Shown: positions 1-9,243 of the stretch, piece by piece | Numbering within the stretch: the first letter of the stretch is position 1 | Layout of the letters: each line of letters begins with the position of its first letter | NCBI GenBank assembly: GCA_041987265.1 | Contig: JBHIWT010000001.1 | Coordinates: forward strand, 1-60,609 | DNA from: IH12 sp041987265 | GTDB taxonomy: Bacteria; Pseudomonadota; Alphaproteobacteria; Caulobacterales; Hyphomonadaceae | Length of the DNA stretch: 60,609 nt | Direction of reading: 5' to 3' | The notes under the pieces: generated by a model | Database searches by the model: none | What the model saw: the letters and a program-made list of their open reading frames with translations, nothing else | Told to the model about the DNA's origin: nothing | Position numbers and translations under genes: made by a program

Positions 1-612
1 CCCGTCGATGAACCGGGCGCCGCTGCCTGACACGATTGTTTCCAGAAGGTCGAGATCGGTCGGCTCACCTCCAAGAAAGTTATCTATCGCGTCCGCTTGG
101 GCGCGCATCCGCGCAAGTTCAACACCGAGGGCCGCGTCTTCGTTCGCTGTCTCGTTCACAGCCTGTTGAAGCTCGTTGTGGCGCTCGATCAGCTCCGCGC
201 GTTCCTCGGGTGGCAGGGCGAAAAATTCCGCGCGCGCAACAGCGAGCGCAACGGCGTCGGCTGACAGGTCGTTGAATGTACCGGTTTCGGCGATTGCGGC
301 CTTTAGCTCCGGGTCATTCAGCAACATGAGGGTGAGGCGCAGCAGGTTACGGCCTGCGTCTCCGCTTGGAAGCTCCAGAAGAGATTCCGCATCGACCTCG
401 AGCGAAAGCTCGCCGGCAATCAGCGCATCGATCCTCGAAGCCTGCTGAGCGAAAACGGATTCCTGATCCGTCGATGCGACTTCAGCCGCCCCCTCGCTCG
501 GGGTGATAGGCGGATCCTGCGCAGTTGCAGTCGAAATGAGACCAGCGAACGCGATGGACCCCACGAGAAACGCGACGCGCCTGACCGAAAGAGATGAGTA
601 CTTGCCGAACAC
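1..612 (-). CDS. Secreted protein of unknown function, 3' end outside window
   Basis: The frame is open from position 1 to a GTG at 612 and ends beyond the left edge, so only the first 204 codons are visible. Residues 1-32 form a Sec signal peptide: basic SVRR, a hydrophobic VAFLVGSIAFAGLI core, and cleavage after TATAQ. The mature part is acidic, Ala/Leu/Glu-rich and mostly helical, with no motif I recognise. I chose GTG 612 because it gives a normal-length signal peptide. An in-frame ATG at 657 would add 15 residues that do not look like a leader and has no clear ribosome site. It is divergent from the metal-transport operon, but the Zur box lies about 320 bases away, so shared control is uncertain. 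Confidence 0.7.
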   Translation of the reverse strand, partial: MFGKYSSLSVRRVAFLVGSIAFAGLISTATAQDPPITPSEGAAEVASTDQESVFAQQASRIDALIAGELSLEVDAESLLELPSGDAGRNLLRLTLMLLNDPELKAAIAETGTFNDLSADAVALAVARAEFFALPPEERAELIERHNELQQAVNETANEDAALGVELARMRAQADAIDNFLGGEPTDLDLLETIVSGSGARFIDG

Positions 613-1019
613 TTCGCCTGCTTTGCACCGTCCCGGTGCTCTAACCGCCTCAAGCATATACCAATTGTTGGCAAGCACGGCCTTTCGGCGAGCACTGCAA
701 ACGACGCGATTCACGCAACCAGTTGTTCACAATTGCCGGGCGGCGCATCTGCCAAGGTCAGCGACGCGTTGGCTCCCGGCCACGCGCTCGTTCCAAGGAA
801 ACGCGCACGAGGCCCCCGCTGGTCACACGATTTCAGGCCGGTATGTGCCAACGGATGTTGGGCGACCGTCTGCAGGCCACTCTTGGAGCGCTCCTGATTG
901 TGCCTTGACCTCGACCATGCAGATTCGTAATTGTTATATTATAACAGGCGCGACCCGCGATAGAATGTTCGATCCCGCAGTAGCCGCGCGGATCTGCACG
1001 ATCGCCAGGCTGGAGATGA
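613..1019. other. Intergenic region carrying the Zur box
   Basis: This 407-base gap separates the divergent secreted-protein gene and ABC ATPase gene. The open plus-strand frame over part of it (503-1075) has arginine-rich, non-protein-like composition and overlaps the secreted-protein gene antisense, so I do not call it. The only clear element is the palindrome at 932-946. I see no RNA gene. Confidence 0.6.
932..946. promoter_or_regulatory. Zur-type operator
   Basis: Positions 932-946 read TGTTATATTATAACA, a perfect 7-1-7 palindrome. It matches the core of the alphaproteobacterial Zur consensus (TGTTATAnTATAACA) known from Rhizobium and Brucella. It ends 74 bases before the ABC ATPase start, a usual place for a repressor site over a promoter. 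Zinc-dependent repression of the downstream genes is inferred. Confidence 0.8.
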
Positions 1020-1793
1020 ATGAATTGTCCTATGCGGCTTTCAACCACCACGGTCGGGGCGGACATGCCGCCTGAGACTGAACCAGCGATCAGCGTCAAA
1101 AACTTGGAATTCGGGTGGGCGAAGACCTCCCCGGTCCTGCGGATACAGTCGCTGGAAATTGCGCGTGGCGAGCGCGTCTTTCTGAAGGGGCCAAGCGGCA
1201 GCGGCAAGAGCACGTTGCTGGGCCTTGTCGCGGGCGTCATTCCGGCGGCGCCCGGGTCGGTGAGCGTACTCGGGAGCGATCTCGGTACCATGTCCACAGC
1301 GCGCAGAGACGCGCTTCGGGCCGAACAGATCGGCGTGATCTTCCAGATGTTCAATCTCGTTCCCTATCTCAGCGTGCTGGACAATGTGGTTCTGCCGCTG
1401 ACCTTCTCCGCCGCGCGTCGAAAGGCTGCCCGGGACGCCGGACGGACAGAACGCGCCGAAGCGGAGCGGTTACTGGCCAGCCTTGGACTTGGTGATGATG
1501 CAATCAAGGCTCGGGAGCCGAGCGAATTGAGTGTGGGTCAGCAACAAAGAGTGGCGGCGGCCCGGGCGCTCATAGGGAGTCCCGACCTGATTCTTGCCGA
1601 CGAACCGACATCTGCGCTGGATCAAGAAGCGCAGTCTGCATTCATCGAACTGCTGCTGCAGGAATGCGAACGCCGCGGATCGACACTCGTGTTCGTCAGC
1701 CACGATACCGGCTTGTCCGGCAAGTTTGATCGCACCATCGACCTGGCCACGATCAACGAGGCGCGGTCGAACGCTCGGCGGGTGAGCGCATGA
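1020..1793 (+). CDS. ABC transporter ATP-binding protein, LolD/MacB-like
   Basis: This is the 257-aa cytoplasmic ATPase of a two-gene ABC system. Visible motifs are Walker A GPSGSGKST (residues 57-65), a Q-loop in IFQMFN, signature LSVGQQQ, Walker B LILADEP and switch His in VSHD. GGAG precedes the ATG at 1020; a later in-frame ATG at 1065 is an alternative because residues before ISVKNLEF are poorly conserved. The stop overlaps the permease start by four bases (ATGA), so the pair is translationally coupled. The Zur box upstream and the DUF3299 gene downstream suggest a role in zinc homeostasis like the Vibrio Zrg system rather than lipoprotein sorting. The substrate is not proven. Confidence 0.9.
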   Translation: MNCPMRLSTTTVGADMPPETEPAISVKNLEFGWAKTSPVLRIQSLEIARGERVFLKGPSGSGKSTLLGLVAGVIPAAPGSVSVLGSDLGTMSTARRDALRAEQIGVIFQMFNLVPYLSVLDNVVLPLTFSAARRKAARDAGRTERAEAERLLASLGLGDDAIKAREPSELSVGQQQRVAAARALIGSPDLILADEPTSALDQEAQSAFIELLLQECERRGSTLVFVSHDTGLSGKFDRTIDLATINEARSNARRVSA

Positions 1794-3058
1794 AGCCCGC
1801 AGTCCTGAAACTCGCTGTTCGCAGCCTGCTCAACCGCTGGGTCGCGGCGAGCCTGACAGTGTTCGCGATCGCGCTAAGCGTTTTTCTTATCGTCGGCGTT
1901 GAACGCGTTCGCCAAAGTGCAAGAGAGAGCTTCGAACATACGATTTCTGGCGCGGACCTGATTGTTGGCGCGCGCTCTGGCCAGGTGAACCTCGTTCTCT
2001 ATTCGATTTTTCACATCGGAGACGCTACGAACAACATCACCTGGGACACGTTCAATGACCTGTCCGCCAGGGAAGAAGTAGCATGGACAATTCCGATCTC
2101 TCTCGGCGACAGCCATCGTGGTTACCGGGTTGTCGGCACGAACAACGATTATCTCGATCACTATCAATACGGACGGGGCCGCCACCTGGAGGTGGCGCAG
2201 GGCGCATGGCTGGATGATCTTTTTGACGTCGTTCTTGGTGCGGAAGTCGCGCGCAAGCTGGGATACGCGGTCGACGACAGCATCGTTATCTCGCATGGCC
2301 TCGGGGAGGTCAGCTTCTCCGAACACGAAGACAAACCGTTCAGGGTCGCTGGCGTTCTTGCCCCGACCGGCACGCCGGTGGATCAGTCGATCCATGTCGG
2401 CCTTGCCGCGATCGAAGCGATCCACGTCGGATGGCAGAGCGGCGTACAAACTCCTTTGGCGCGCATGGCGACGGCCGATCGCGTTCGCCAGATGGGACTG
2501 GAGCCGGACTCGATCACGGCGATGATCGTCGGACTGAAGAACCGGGCTGGCGTTCTGCGCCTGCAGCGCGACATCAACACGTATCAGCAAGAACCCCTTC
2601 TCGCTGTCATCCCGGCGCTGGCGCTCAATCAACTCTGGCAGATTGTGGGCGTTGTTGAGCGCATCCTACTCGCGATCTCGCTGTGTGTGGCGGCGGTTGG
2701 GCTGGTCGTTATTCTCGTCTCGATCATGTCGACACTGAACGAACGCCGAAGAGAGATGGCGGTGCTGCGCGCGGTTGGCGCGGGGCCGAGCGATGTCTTC
2801 TTCCTGCTGGTCAGCGAGGCAGCCCTGATCGCCTTTGCCGGATCGATAGCGGGGTTAGGCGCACTTTATGCGGCGCTTGCTCTAGGCGAGCCCATGCTGC
2901 GTGCAATTGGCGGCGTGTCTCTGGCCGGTATGCGACCGGATGGATTCGACCTGCTCGTCACATGTGGGCTGACGCTTACGGCTGCGCTGATCGCATCGAT
3001 ACCGGCCTGGCGAGCGTATCGCACTTCGCTATCGGACGGCTTGGCGGTAAGGGTTTAA
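1790..3058 (+). CDS. ABC transporter permease, FtsX/MacB family
   Basis: A 422-aa inner-membrane protein with FtsX-type topology: one TM helix near residues 16-36, a large periplasmic domain to about 280, then three TM helices around 285-312, 335-360 and 380-405. The cytoplasmic coupling region reads STLNERRREMAVLRAVGA, typical of the family. It partners the ATPase in the overlapping upstream gene. FtsX/MacB proteins usually transmit force to the periplasm or move envelope substrates rather than form an import channel, so with the DUF3299 gene a role in periplasmic metal handling is the best guess. Confidence 0.9.
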   Translation: MKPAVLKLAVRSLLNRWVAASLTVFAIALSVFLIVGVERVRQSARESFEHTISGADLIVGARSGQVNLVLYSIFHIGDATNNITWDTFNDLSAREEVAWTIPISLGDSHRGYRVVGTNNDYLDHYQYGRGRHLEVAQGAWLDDLFDVVLGAEVARKLGYAVDDSIVISHGLGEVSFSEHEDKPFRVAGVLAPTGTPVDQSIHVGLAAIEAIHVGWQSGVQTPLARMATADRVRQMGLEPDSITAMIVGLKNRAGVLRLQRDINTYQQEPLLAVIPALALNQLWQIVGVVERILLAISLCVAAVGLVVILVSIMSTLNERRREMAVLRAVGAGPSDVFFLLVSEAALIAFAGSIAGLGALYAALALGEPMLRAIGGVSLAGMRPDGFDLLVTCGLTLTAALIASIPAWRAYRTSLSDGLAVRV

Positions 3059-3238
3059 TGTAGAGGGGGCCCGGTTTGGAAGGATCGGAATCAGACCACC
3101 ACACGAATTAGCGCCTGCCTGATTCGAAATGCTATGGTGTTTGCCTCCCGTCGCGAGCGCCAATACCTTGTCGATTGCAGAAAGCGGCGAGTTATCGTCC
3201 GGCGCGAGTCCAGCATGATCCAGTCAGGAGTTGTAGGA

Positions 3239-3808
3239 ATGGGGTATCGAACGTTGGCGCTGGCGGCTGCATTGGCGTTAGCCCCGGCGCTCGCCTTCCA
3301 GTGGCTGCCCGACGCAGACGCGCAGAAGGCCGCCGCTCTGTCCGAGGAGATTACGTGGGACGACCTCTGGCCGCCGGGCGAAGACGAGCGCATCGAGGAA
3401 ATCTACAACAAGTACATGGCGGAACTTGAGGCCGGTAACCCAGGCGGCATCGCCGAAGGCGGCGCTCTGGATCAGATGATGCAGTTTGGCACGTTCACGA
3501 CGGTGGAGGAGCTGGACAACACCCGCGTCAAGATTCCGGGCTTCGTTGTGCCGCTCGATTTCAGGGCGGACGATGAATACACGGAATTCCTCATCGTTCC
3601 CTACTTCGGCGCCTGCCTACATACGCCTCCGCCGCCCCCCAACCAGATCATCTTCGCCAAGGCCAAGAAGCCGGCGAAGATCTCAGACATCTATATCGCG
3701 TACTGGTTTGAGGGCGTCCTGAAAGCGGAACGTAACGACACGGCGCTGGCGAACGCCGCCTACACGCTCGACCTGTCAGATATCGGCGAATATCGCTTCA
3801 ATCAGTAG
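3239..3808 (+). CDS. DUF3299 protein, Zrg-like
   Basis: A 189-aa exported protein. ATG 3239 is chosen because AGGAG lies eight bases upstream and the product starts directly with a signal peptide (MGYRTLALAAALALAPALAF); the frame is open upstream to 3134 without a better start. The family hallmark is clear: VKIPGFVVPLDF followed by VPYFGACLHTPPPPPNQ, with Cys and His possibly binding metal (inference). In Vibrio, DUF3299 genes sit with an ABC ATPase/permease in the zinc-regulated Zrg cluster, the same arrangement as here. I found no DUF2796 (ZrgA-type) gene in the window. Confidence 0.85.
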   Translation: MGYRTLALAAALALAPALAFQWLPDADAQKAAALSEEITWDDLWPPGEDERIEEIYNKYMAELEAGNPGGIAEGGALDQMMQFGTFTTVEELDNTRVKIPGFVVPLDFRADDEYTEFLIVPYFGACLHTPPPPPNQIIFAKAKKPAKISDIYIAYWFEGVLKAERNDTALANAAYTLDLSDIGEYRFNQ

Positions 3809-3814
3809 GATCAA

Positions 3815-4828
3815 TCAGTCGCGCGGCGCCTGAGAGTTGTCTGCGGAGATGACGCCCGCGTCCTGCATGCGGCCAATCCTGAGGGCGTTATACATCGCAT
3901 AATTGCCTTCATGGCAGGCGTATTCGTGCACGCCATCAGACGTAGTGAATTCGTACTCTCCGCCCCACGGCTCGTCCCAGACGAGCGGGTCCTCGACGTG
4001 GAATGCGTAGTGGAGCCGGTCATCAGCCACGCGCGTGAAGCGTTCAATCACCTTCAGCTGATCTGACGCGTAGTAGAAATATTGCTCGGGGTGGAAGTTG
4101 ATGGTCTCTACCACCAGCGTGTCGCCTTCGTACCAGCCGATCGAGTCCCCCATCCAAGGCCGGGTCACGGAACTGGCTGGATCATGCTCTGTATTCAACC
4201 GGATGATGCGCGTGTCGTGGATGGTTTCGATGTTGATCGCCACGGCGTCTGCGCCCTGCGAAATCTGGTAATTTGCATTGTAGGCGGCGGCGCGCATCAC
4301 CGCGCCGGCATGCGAGGGCCAGAAGATGCAGCGCTCGGCGCCCGAACGAGTCTCGTAGGACTCGAGATCTCCAACGTCCGGTGTGAAGAAGATGGTCTGC
4401 AGGTTGCTGGTCTGCTTCGGCGGCGCATCGGCCTTGCGCGGCGGCACACGTCCGTTGGCGGGATAGGTAATGTGCGAAGTGCGCGGTTCGCCGCCGACAC
4501 GCCCGACCTTGTTATTGTTGCCGACCCAGTAGGCGTTGTAGCCGCCTACCCGGTTGAATTCTGGCGCGCCCGCGTCGGGATCGCTGGGGGCGTTGGCCGC
4601 GGCCCATCGCTCGTCCGCACCGCCTTCGAGTTGCGCGACTTCTTCGTCAGTCATCACCTTCCGGTCGCCGTAGCGAGGTGAACGCTCGAACCGCGTCAGG
4701 CTTTCGTTGGTCCACGCGCCGGAAAGATCGGGCTGGCCCATTGCATTGCGTGGCGGTGTGTAGTCTTGAGCAAATATCGGAGGCGCAACGATCGCCAATG
4801 AGGCGACCAACATCATTCGAATACGCAT
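3815..4828 (-). CDS. Secreted conserved protein of unknown function (paralogue A)
   Basis: A 337-aa protein with a signal peptide (MRIRMMLVASLAIVAPPIFAQ, cleaved after FAQ). Start 4828 follows GGGGAGG by six bases; an ATG 12 codons upstream has no such site. Shared with the paralogue at 8169-9215 are GQPDLSG near the N-terminus, VGGEPRTSxITYPANGRVPPRKA in the middle, RPWxGDSIGWYEGDTLVVET, the TERFTRVADxRL-like segment, and a WDEPWGGEYEF..YACHEGN C-terminus. The family is common in oxidative catabolic clusters but has no established function that I know. It is divergent from the TetR gene at 5028, so it is a likely target of that regulator. Confidence 0.75.
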   Translation of the reverse strand: MRIRMMLVASLAIVAPPIFAQDYTPPRNAMGQPDLSGAWTNESLTRFERSPRYGDRKVMTDEEVAQLEGGADERWAAANAPSDPDAGAPEFNRVGGYNAYWVGNNNKVGRVGGEPRTSHITYPANGRVPPRKADAPPKQTSNLQTIFFTPDVGDLESYETRSGAERCIFWPSHAGAVMRAAAYNANYQISQGADAVAINIETIHDTRIIRLNTEHDPASSVTRPWMGDSIGWYEGDTLVVETINFHPEQYFYYASDQLKVIERFTRVADDRLHYAFHVEDPLVWDEPWGGEYEFTTSDGVHEYACHEGNYAMYNALRIGRMQDAGVISADNSQAPRD

Positions 4829-5027
4829 TCCAACCTCCCCAAGGTAGCCGGACGATGATTTCAAATCTATTATTTACCGTCCGCGTATACTGCTAACAGG
4901 ATTGGGTGGTGCCGTACAGAGCGGGAGCGTTGATCGCCAGCGCCATCTCTACTGGGGGCGGGCATCACGGTTTTGTCCACCCAGAAAGATGGTGCAATCA
5001 GCGCCGACGCGTGCGAACAGGATCGAG

Positions 5028-5696
5028 ATGCCCCCTGCAATCCCCCAGAAGTCGCCCCTGAAAGCCGCCGAGCCGACGACGCGCGGACCGCATGCTGAAC
5101 GAACCGCCGCAATGCGAAAGCGGCTGATCTCAGCGGCGATCGATTGCCTCGGTCGACTGGGCTACACCTCCACGACGTTGCAAGCCGTGACCGACGCCGC
5201 GGGCGTCAGCCGCGGCGCCATGCTTCACCACTTCCCAACCAAGGCCGATCTGATGATCGCCGTAGCGGAGTATGCGGCCGACAAGCAGAACCGCACAGTT
5301 CGCAAAGAGCTCGCGAACACGGAGCCTGGAATGGACCGGTATCTGGCGATAACCGCTGCTACATGGGTCGCGATGCGCCAACCTACCTCCATCGCGCTGC
5401 TCGAAATCATGATGGGATCGAGAAGCGATCCCGATCTGGCCGAGCGTTTCCCGCCAGTCATAGAAGCCTTCGAGGCCACTCAGCGGGAGGGCGTGTGGGA
5501 ACAGGCGCAATCCGTGGGCATCGCTGACCGCGACAAGGTCGAAGCCATGACAGCCCTGCACGTCGCGGCGATGCGCGGACTGGTGCTCGACCTGATGTTC
5601 TCCGGCAAGGCCCAACGCGCTGAGGCGTGTATGGAATTGCTGGAAACATACAAGGCGCACCTCACCGGCCTGCTCGTCGTCAACGCCGGGAAATAG
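5028..5696 (+). CDS. TetR/AcrR-family transcriptional regulator
   Basis: The 222-aa product has a TetR helix-turn-helix near residues 25-70: RLISAAIDCLGRLGYTSTTL, then AGVSRGAMLHHFPTKADLM. The C-terminal ligand domain is all-helical. Start 5028 follows AGGA; ATG 4989 is an upstream alternative, and the extra N-terminal residues are low-complexity. It lies between the divergent paralogue A and the codirectional PQQ dehydrogenase, so it probably controls both in response to a substrate of the island. No operator palindrome was obvious in 4829-5027. Confidence 0.85.
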   Translation: MPPAIPQKSPLKAAEPTTRGPHAERTAAMRKRLISAAIDCLGRLGYTSTTLQAVTDAAGVSRGAMLHHFPTKADLMIAVAEYAADKQNRTVRKELANTEPGMDRYLAITAATWVAMRQPTSIALLEIMMGSRSDPDLAERFPPVIEAFEATQREGVWEQAQSVGIADRDKVEAMTALHVAAMRGLVLDLMFSGKAQRAEACMELLETYKAHLTGLLVVNAGK

Positions 5697-5844
5697 ACCT
5701 TCGTCCGAGACGGCGGACAGGCCAAACCCGCCTTGGCGCTTTACAACCCCTACGGATTGATGATTATTTGCCGTCCATGCGGACTGTTTGCTGGTCCGTG
5801 CGACCCGCCCAACAAGAGGCGGCGCAATCTCGGGGAGGCGCTGG

Positions 5845-8151
5845 ATGCGCAAGTTGATCTGGCTGGCGACGGCCGTTGCCGCCACTCTTGCAGTTTCGTG
5901 TACGCAGGTTTCGGATACGCCGCCGGAAGCTGCTCAGATCGCGCCGGAATTTGGTCCGAACTGGATTACTTGGGGCGGCGATCTCGGCAACCAGCGCTAT
6001 GCCCCGCTTGATCAGATCAATGCGGAGAACGCTGGCCGGTTGCAGGTCGTGTGGCGCCGTCCGGGAGCAGAAGTCGACGGGCGGCCCAACTCCAACTGGA
6101 AAGCCACACCACTATACGTGGACGGCACGCTCTACTTTCCCGATGGCGGAACCAAGATCGTCGCTGTCGACCCTGGCACTGGCGAAACAAAGTGGACCTT
6201 CACGCCTGATCCTTATCGCAAACAGATCGAGCGCAGCTTTTCAGGATCCAGCCGTGCGGTCTCCTACTGGACCGACGGGACGGAAGAGCGAATCCTCCTC
6301 AACTCCATTGATGGCCGTCTGATCTCGGTCGACGCAAAGACAGGTCTTGCCGATCCGAATTTCGGTGAGAACGGTCAGGTCGATCTCAACAAGGATATTC
6401 TCCCGCCAGACGATCCGCGCGCCGCTGATCCGCAGGACATGAACTCCACGGCCCCGGGGATTGTTGTCGGCGATGTTATCGTCATCCAGATGATTGGCGA
6501 CGACACGATCGGGCGCAAAGGCGGCACGCCGGGCTACATACGCGGCTTTGATGTCCGTACTGGTGAGAAGCTCTGGACATTCCACACCATCCCCCGCCCG
6601 GGCGAGTTCGGGAACGACACCTGGGGCGAAGATAGCTGGAAGGATTTCGGCGCAGCCAGCGTCTGGACGATGATGGCCGCCGACCCCGAGCTTGGCTATG
6701 TCTACCTGCCTGTCGAAAGCCCGACGAACAATTTCTGGGCTGGCGACCGCCCTGGCGACGGACTTTTCGGCGAGTCGCTGGTTTGCGTTGACGCGCGCAC
6801 AGGCGAACGCGTGTGGCACTTCCAGATCCTGCACCACGGGGTGTGGGATTACGACCTGCCCGCCGCGCCTATCCTTCACGACGTCGTCAAGGACGGGAAA
6901 ACCATCAAGGCGGTTACCCAGCTGACCAAGCAGGGTATGGCCTTCGTCTTCGATCGCGCGACCGGCGAGCCCGTCTGGCCGATCGAAGAGCTACCGGTTA
7001 ACACCGAATTGGCCGTACCCGGCGAACACCTCTCTCCGACGCAGCCGTTCCCCACCAAACCTGCGCCATACGCAAACCTTGGTTTCCATGAAGAGGACGT
7101 ACTGGACCTGACGCCGGAGCTGCACGCGCAGGCGACGGAATTCCTTTCCGACTTCACCAAGGCGCCGGAAATGTACATGCCGCCGACGCTCGTTTCCGAG
7201 ACGAACAAGGGAACGATCGTCTACCCGAACTATGGTGGCGGCTCGAACTGGAATGGCGGCGCGGTGGACCCGGAAACCAACCGGATGTTTGTCCCGACGC
7301 GCAATACGTATATGGGCCTTGGCCTCGCGCCATCCGACCGCGAAGGTTACGAGTGGGCCTATCGCGCGGTGTCCGGCGGCGTCCTGCGCCTGGAGAACGG
7401 CCTGCCGGTCAACAAGCCCCCATGGGCGCTGGTTACGGCGACTGACATGAACCAGGGTGAGCACCTCTGGAGCAAGTCGATCGGCGGTGCGCCTGACTGG
7501 GTGCGCGAGCTGCCGGAGCTGCAGGGGCGCGACCTGGACTTTGACTCGATGGGGCAGATTTCTGTCCGCCCGGCCGCCGTCGTCACCAAGACGCTGATGT
7601 TTCTCGCCTCGTCCGGCAATATTGGCGGGGACCCGGGAGACAATCTGTTCTGGGCCTATGACAAGGACACGGGAGAAATCGCTGCAAAGGTGGAACTCCC
7701 CGCGAAAACATCCGGCGCGCCGATGACCTATATGCATGAGGGTCGCCAGTACATCGTGGTCGCGATTTCCGAGCGCGGCGTTCCCGCAGAATTAATCGCG
7801 CTCGCACTCCCGCGCGCCGGAGAGGCCGCCGCTGCTGCACCAAGCGCAGCGGAAGAAGTGGCCGTGACGATGGGGTCAACCGACAAGACGGGGATCAGCG
7901 CGACCGCGGACCAACTGACCGCCGGACGACAGGCATACGCTCAATCGTGCGCGTTTTGCCATGGGGGCGACGGTCGCGGCGTTCCGGGTGGAAGCGCGCC
8001 GGCGCTGCAGGAACTCGGTTCGCTGGAAGACATCCGCACAGTGATCGCTAACGGCAGCGCCGAGATGCCGCCAATGAACGGTATCCTGACGACCGACCAG
8101 ATCGACGCCGTCAGTCGCTACGTCGCGCTTGGTCTGCCTGAAGCGCAATAA
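5845..8151 (+). CDS. PQQ-dependent dehydrogenase with C-terminal cytochrome c domain
   Basis: A 768-aa quinohemoprotein. GGGGAGG precedes ATG 5845. The N-terminus is a lipoprotein-type leader (AVAATLAVSC). The beta-propeller spans roughly residues 35-660, with the glucose/quinate-dehydrogenase-like features WITWGGDLGNQRYAPLDQI and HHGVWDYDLPAAPIL. A c-type heme motif CAFCH lies at 702-706, with a probable Met ligand in AEMPPM. No vicinal Cys-Cys disulphide typical of methanol/ethanol dehydrogenases was seen. The expected reaction is PQQ-linked oxidation of a periplasmic alcohol or sugar with electrons passed to the fused heme. The substrate is unknown. Paralogue B follows 17 bases later. Confidence 0.9.
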   Translation: MRKLIWLATAVAATLAVSCTQVSDTPPEAAQIAPEFGPNWITWGGDLGNQRYAPLDQINAENAGRLQVVWRRPGAEVDGRPNSNWKATPLYVDGTLYFPDGGTKIVAVDPGTGETKWTFTPDPYRKQIERSFSGSSRAVSYWTDGTEERILLNSIDGRLISVDAKTGLADPNFGENGQVDLNKDILPPDDPRAADPQDMNSTAPGIVVGDVIVIQMIGDDTIGRKGGTPGYIRGFDVRTGEKLWTFHTIPRPGEFGNDTWGEDSWKDFGAASVWTMMAADPELGYVYLPVESPTNNFWAGDRPGDGLFGESLVCVDARTGERVWHFQILHHGVWDYDLPAAPILHDVVKDGKTIKAVTQLTKQGMAFVFDRATGEPVWPIEELPVNTELAVPGEHLSPTQPFPTKPAPYANLGFHEEDVLDLTPELHAQATEFLSDFTKAPEMYMPPTLVSETNKGTIVYPNYGGGSNWNGGAVDPETNRMFVPTRNTYMGLGLAPSDREGYEWAYRAVSGGVLRLENGLPVNKPPWALVTATDMNQGEHLWSKSIGGAPDWVRELPELQGRDLDFDSMGQISVRPAAVVTKTLMFLASSGNIGGDPGDNLFWAYDKDTGEIAAKVELPAKTSGAPMTYMHEGRQYIVVAISERGVPAELIALALPRAGEAAAAAPSAAEEVAVTMGSTDKTGISATADQLTAGRQAYAQSCAFCHGGDGRGVPGGSAPALQELGSLEDIRTVIANGSAEMPPMNGILTTDQIDAVSRYVALGLPEAQ

Positions 8152-8168
8152 CAGAGGAAGAGAAGGCA

Positions 8169-9215
8169 ATGCTGTTCCGTATCGCCACGAGCGCCAGCCT
8201 CACTATTCTGGCCGCCTTGGCCGCGACCGCGCAGGAATTCAAGCCGGCGGAGTACGCTGAGGACGCCTACGCGAAGCCGGTCTACGAGGGGTATGTCCCG
8301 CCCAAGAACAATTTCGGACAGCCCGACATCTCCGGGATCTGGAGCAATGGCACGACCACCCGGTTCGAACGCCCCGAACGATATGGAGATCGTCTCGCCC
8401 TGACTGAGGAAGAGGCCGGTCGGGTGCAGGGCGCCGCTGAAAGCTACCGCGTCGCGGGGGACGCCCAGACGGACCCGGATGCCGGAGCGCCAGACGACAA
8501 GAACACCAATCTGGGCTATAATCGGTTCTGGACTGACCCGGGCACTCAGGTGATGCGGGTTGGCGGCGAACCACGCACCTCGATGATCACCTATCCCGCC
8601 AATGGTCGTGTGCCGCCGCGCAAGGCAGGCGCGCCAGAGCTGCCGGCCAGCGCCAACCGCGAAGTATTGGACGAATCCAATCCAATGGCCGGGCCGCGTG
8701 ACAACCCTGAAGAGCGCGGCCTTTCCGAGCGTTGCATTTTCTTCCCGACAAGCGCTGCGCCGGTCATGCGGCCAACGCTGTACAACAACAATTACCGGAT
8801 CACGCAGGGTCAGGACGCGGTGGCGATCTGGATCGAGATGACCATTGAGCAGAAGATCATCCGGCTGAATTCCAAGCATCGAAATGACGGCGTGCGCCCG
8901 TGGGGCGGCGACAGCATCGGCTGGTACGAAGGCGACACGCTGGTCGTGGAAACTGTCGACCTTCACCCTGAACAGTTTCTGTTCAATGCATCGGAAAACG
9001 TGAAGGTCACGGAGCGTTTCACCCGCGTCGCGGACAATCGCCTGCTCTATCAATTCGAGATCGACGACCCGACAGTGTGGGACGAACCGTGGGGCGGCGA
9101 GTATGAATTCTGGGCCGCGAACGGCATCTACGAATATGCCTGCCATGAAGGCAATGTCGGGCTGGAAGGCATCCTCGCCGGCGGCCGTCAGTCGGACCTC
9201 GAAAACGGCCGCTAA
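8169..9215 (+). CDS. Secreted conserved protein of unknown function (paralogue B)
   Basis: A 348-aa protein with a short signal peptide (MLFRIATSASLTILAALAATAQ). It aligns along its length with the product of 3815-4828 on the other side of the regulator. It has the same GQPDISG, VGGEPRTSMITYPANGRVPPRKA, RPWGGDSIGWYEGDTLVVET-like, TERFTRVADNRL and YACHEGN blocks, but carries a longer middle insertion around residues 150-180. Start 8169 is preceded by a purine-rich GAAGAGAAGG. It sits between the PQQ dehydrogenase and the esterase on one strand and is probably cotranscribed. The conserved Cys/His residues (ERCIFFP, ACHEG) could be catalytic or structural. Confidence 0.75.
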   Translation: MLFRIATSASLTILAALAATAQEFKPAEYAEDAYAKPVYEGYVPPKNNFGQPDISGIWSNGTTTRFERPERYGDRLALTEEEAGRVQGAAESYRVAGDAQTDPDAGAPDDKNTNLGYNRFWTDPGTQVMRVGGEPRTSMITYPANGRVPPRKAGAPELPASANREVLDESNPMAGPRDNPEERGLSERCIFFPTSAAPVMRPTLYNNNYRITQGQDAVAIWIEMTIEQKIIRLNSKHRNDGVRPWGGDSIGWYEGDTLVVETVDLHPEQFLFNASENVKVTERFTRVADNRLLYQFEIDDPTVWDEPWGGEYEFWAANGIYEYACHEGNVGLEGILAGGRQSDLENGR

Positions 9216-9243
9216 GCGAAACGCAATCAGCAGGAGACACTCC

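Noticed and set aside
503..1075. 190-aa plus-strand open frame at the left end
   Set aside because: It is antisense to the signal-peptide-bearing gene on the minus strand, has poor protein composition and spans the Zur box.
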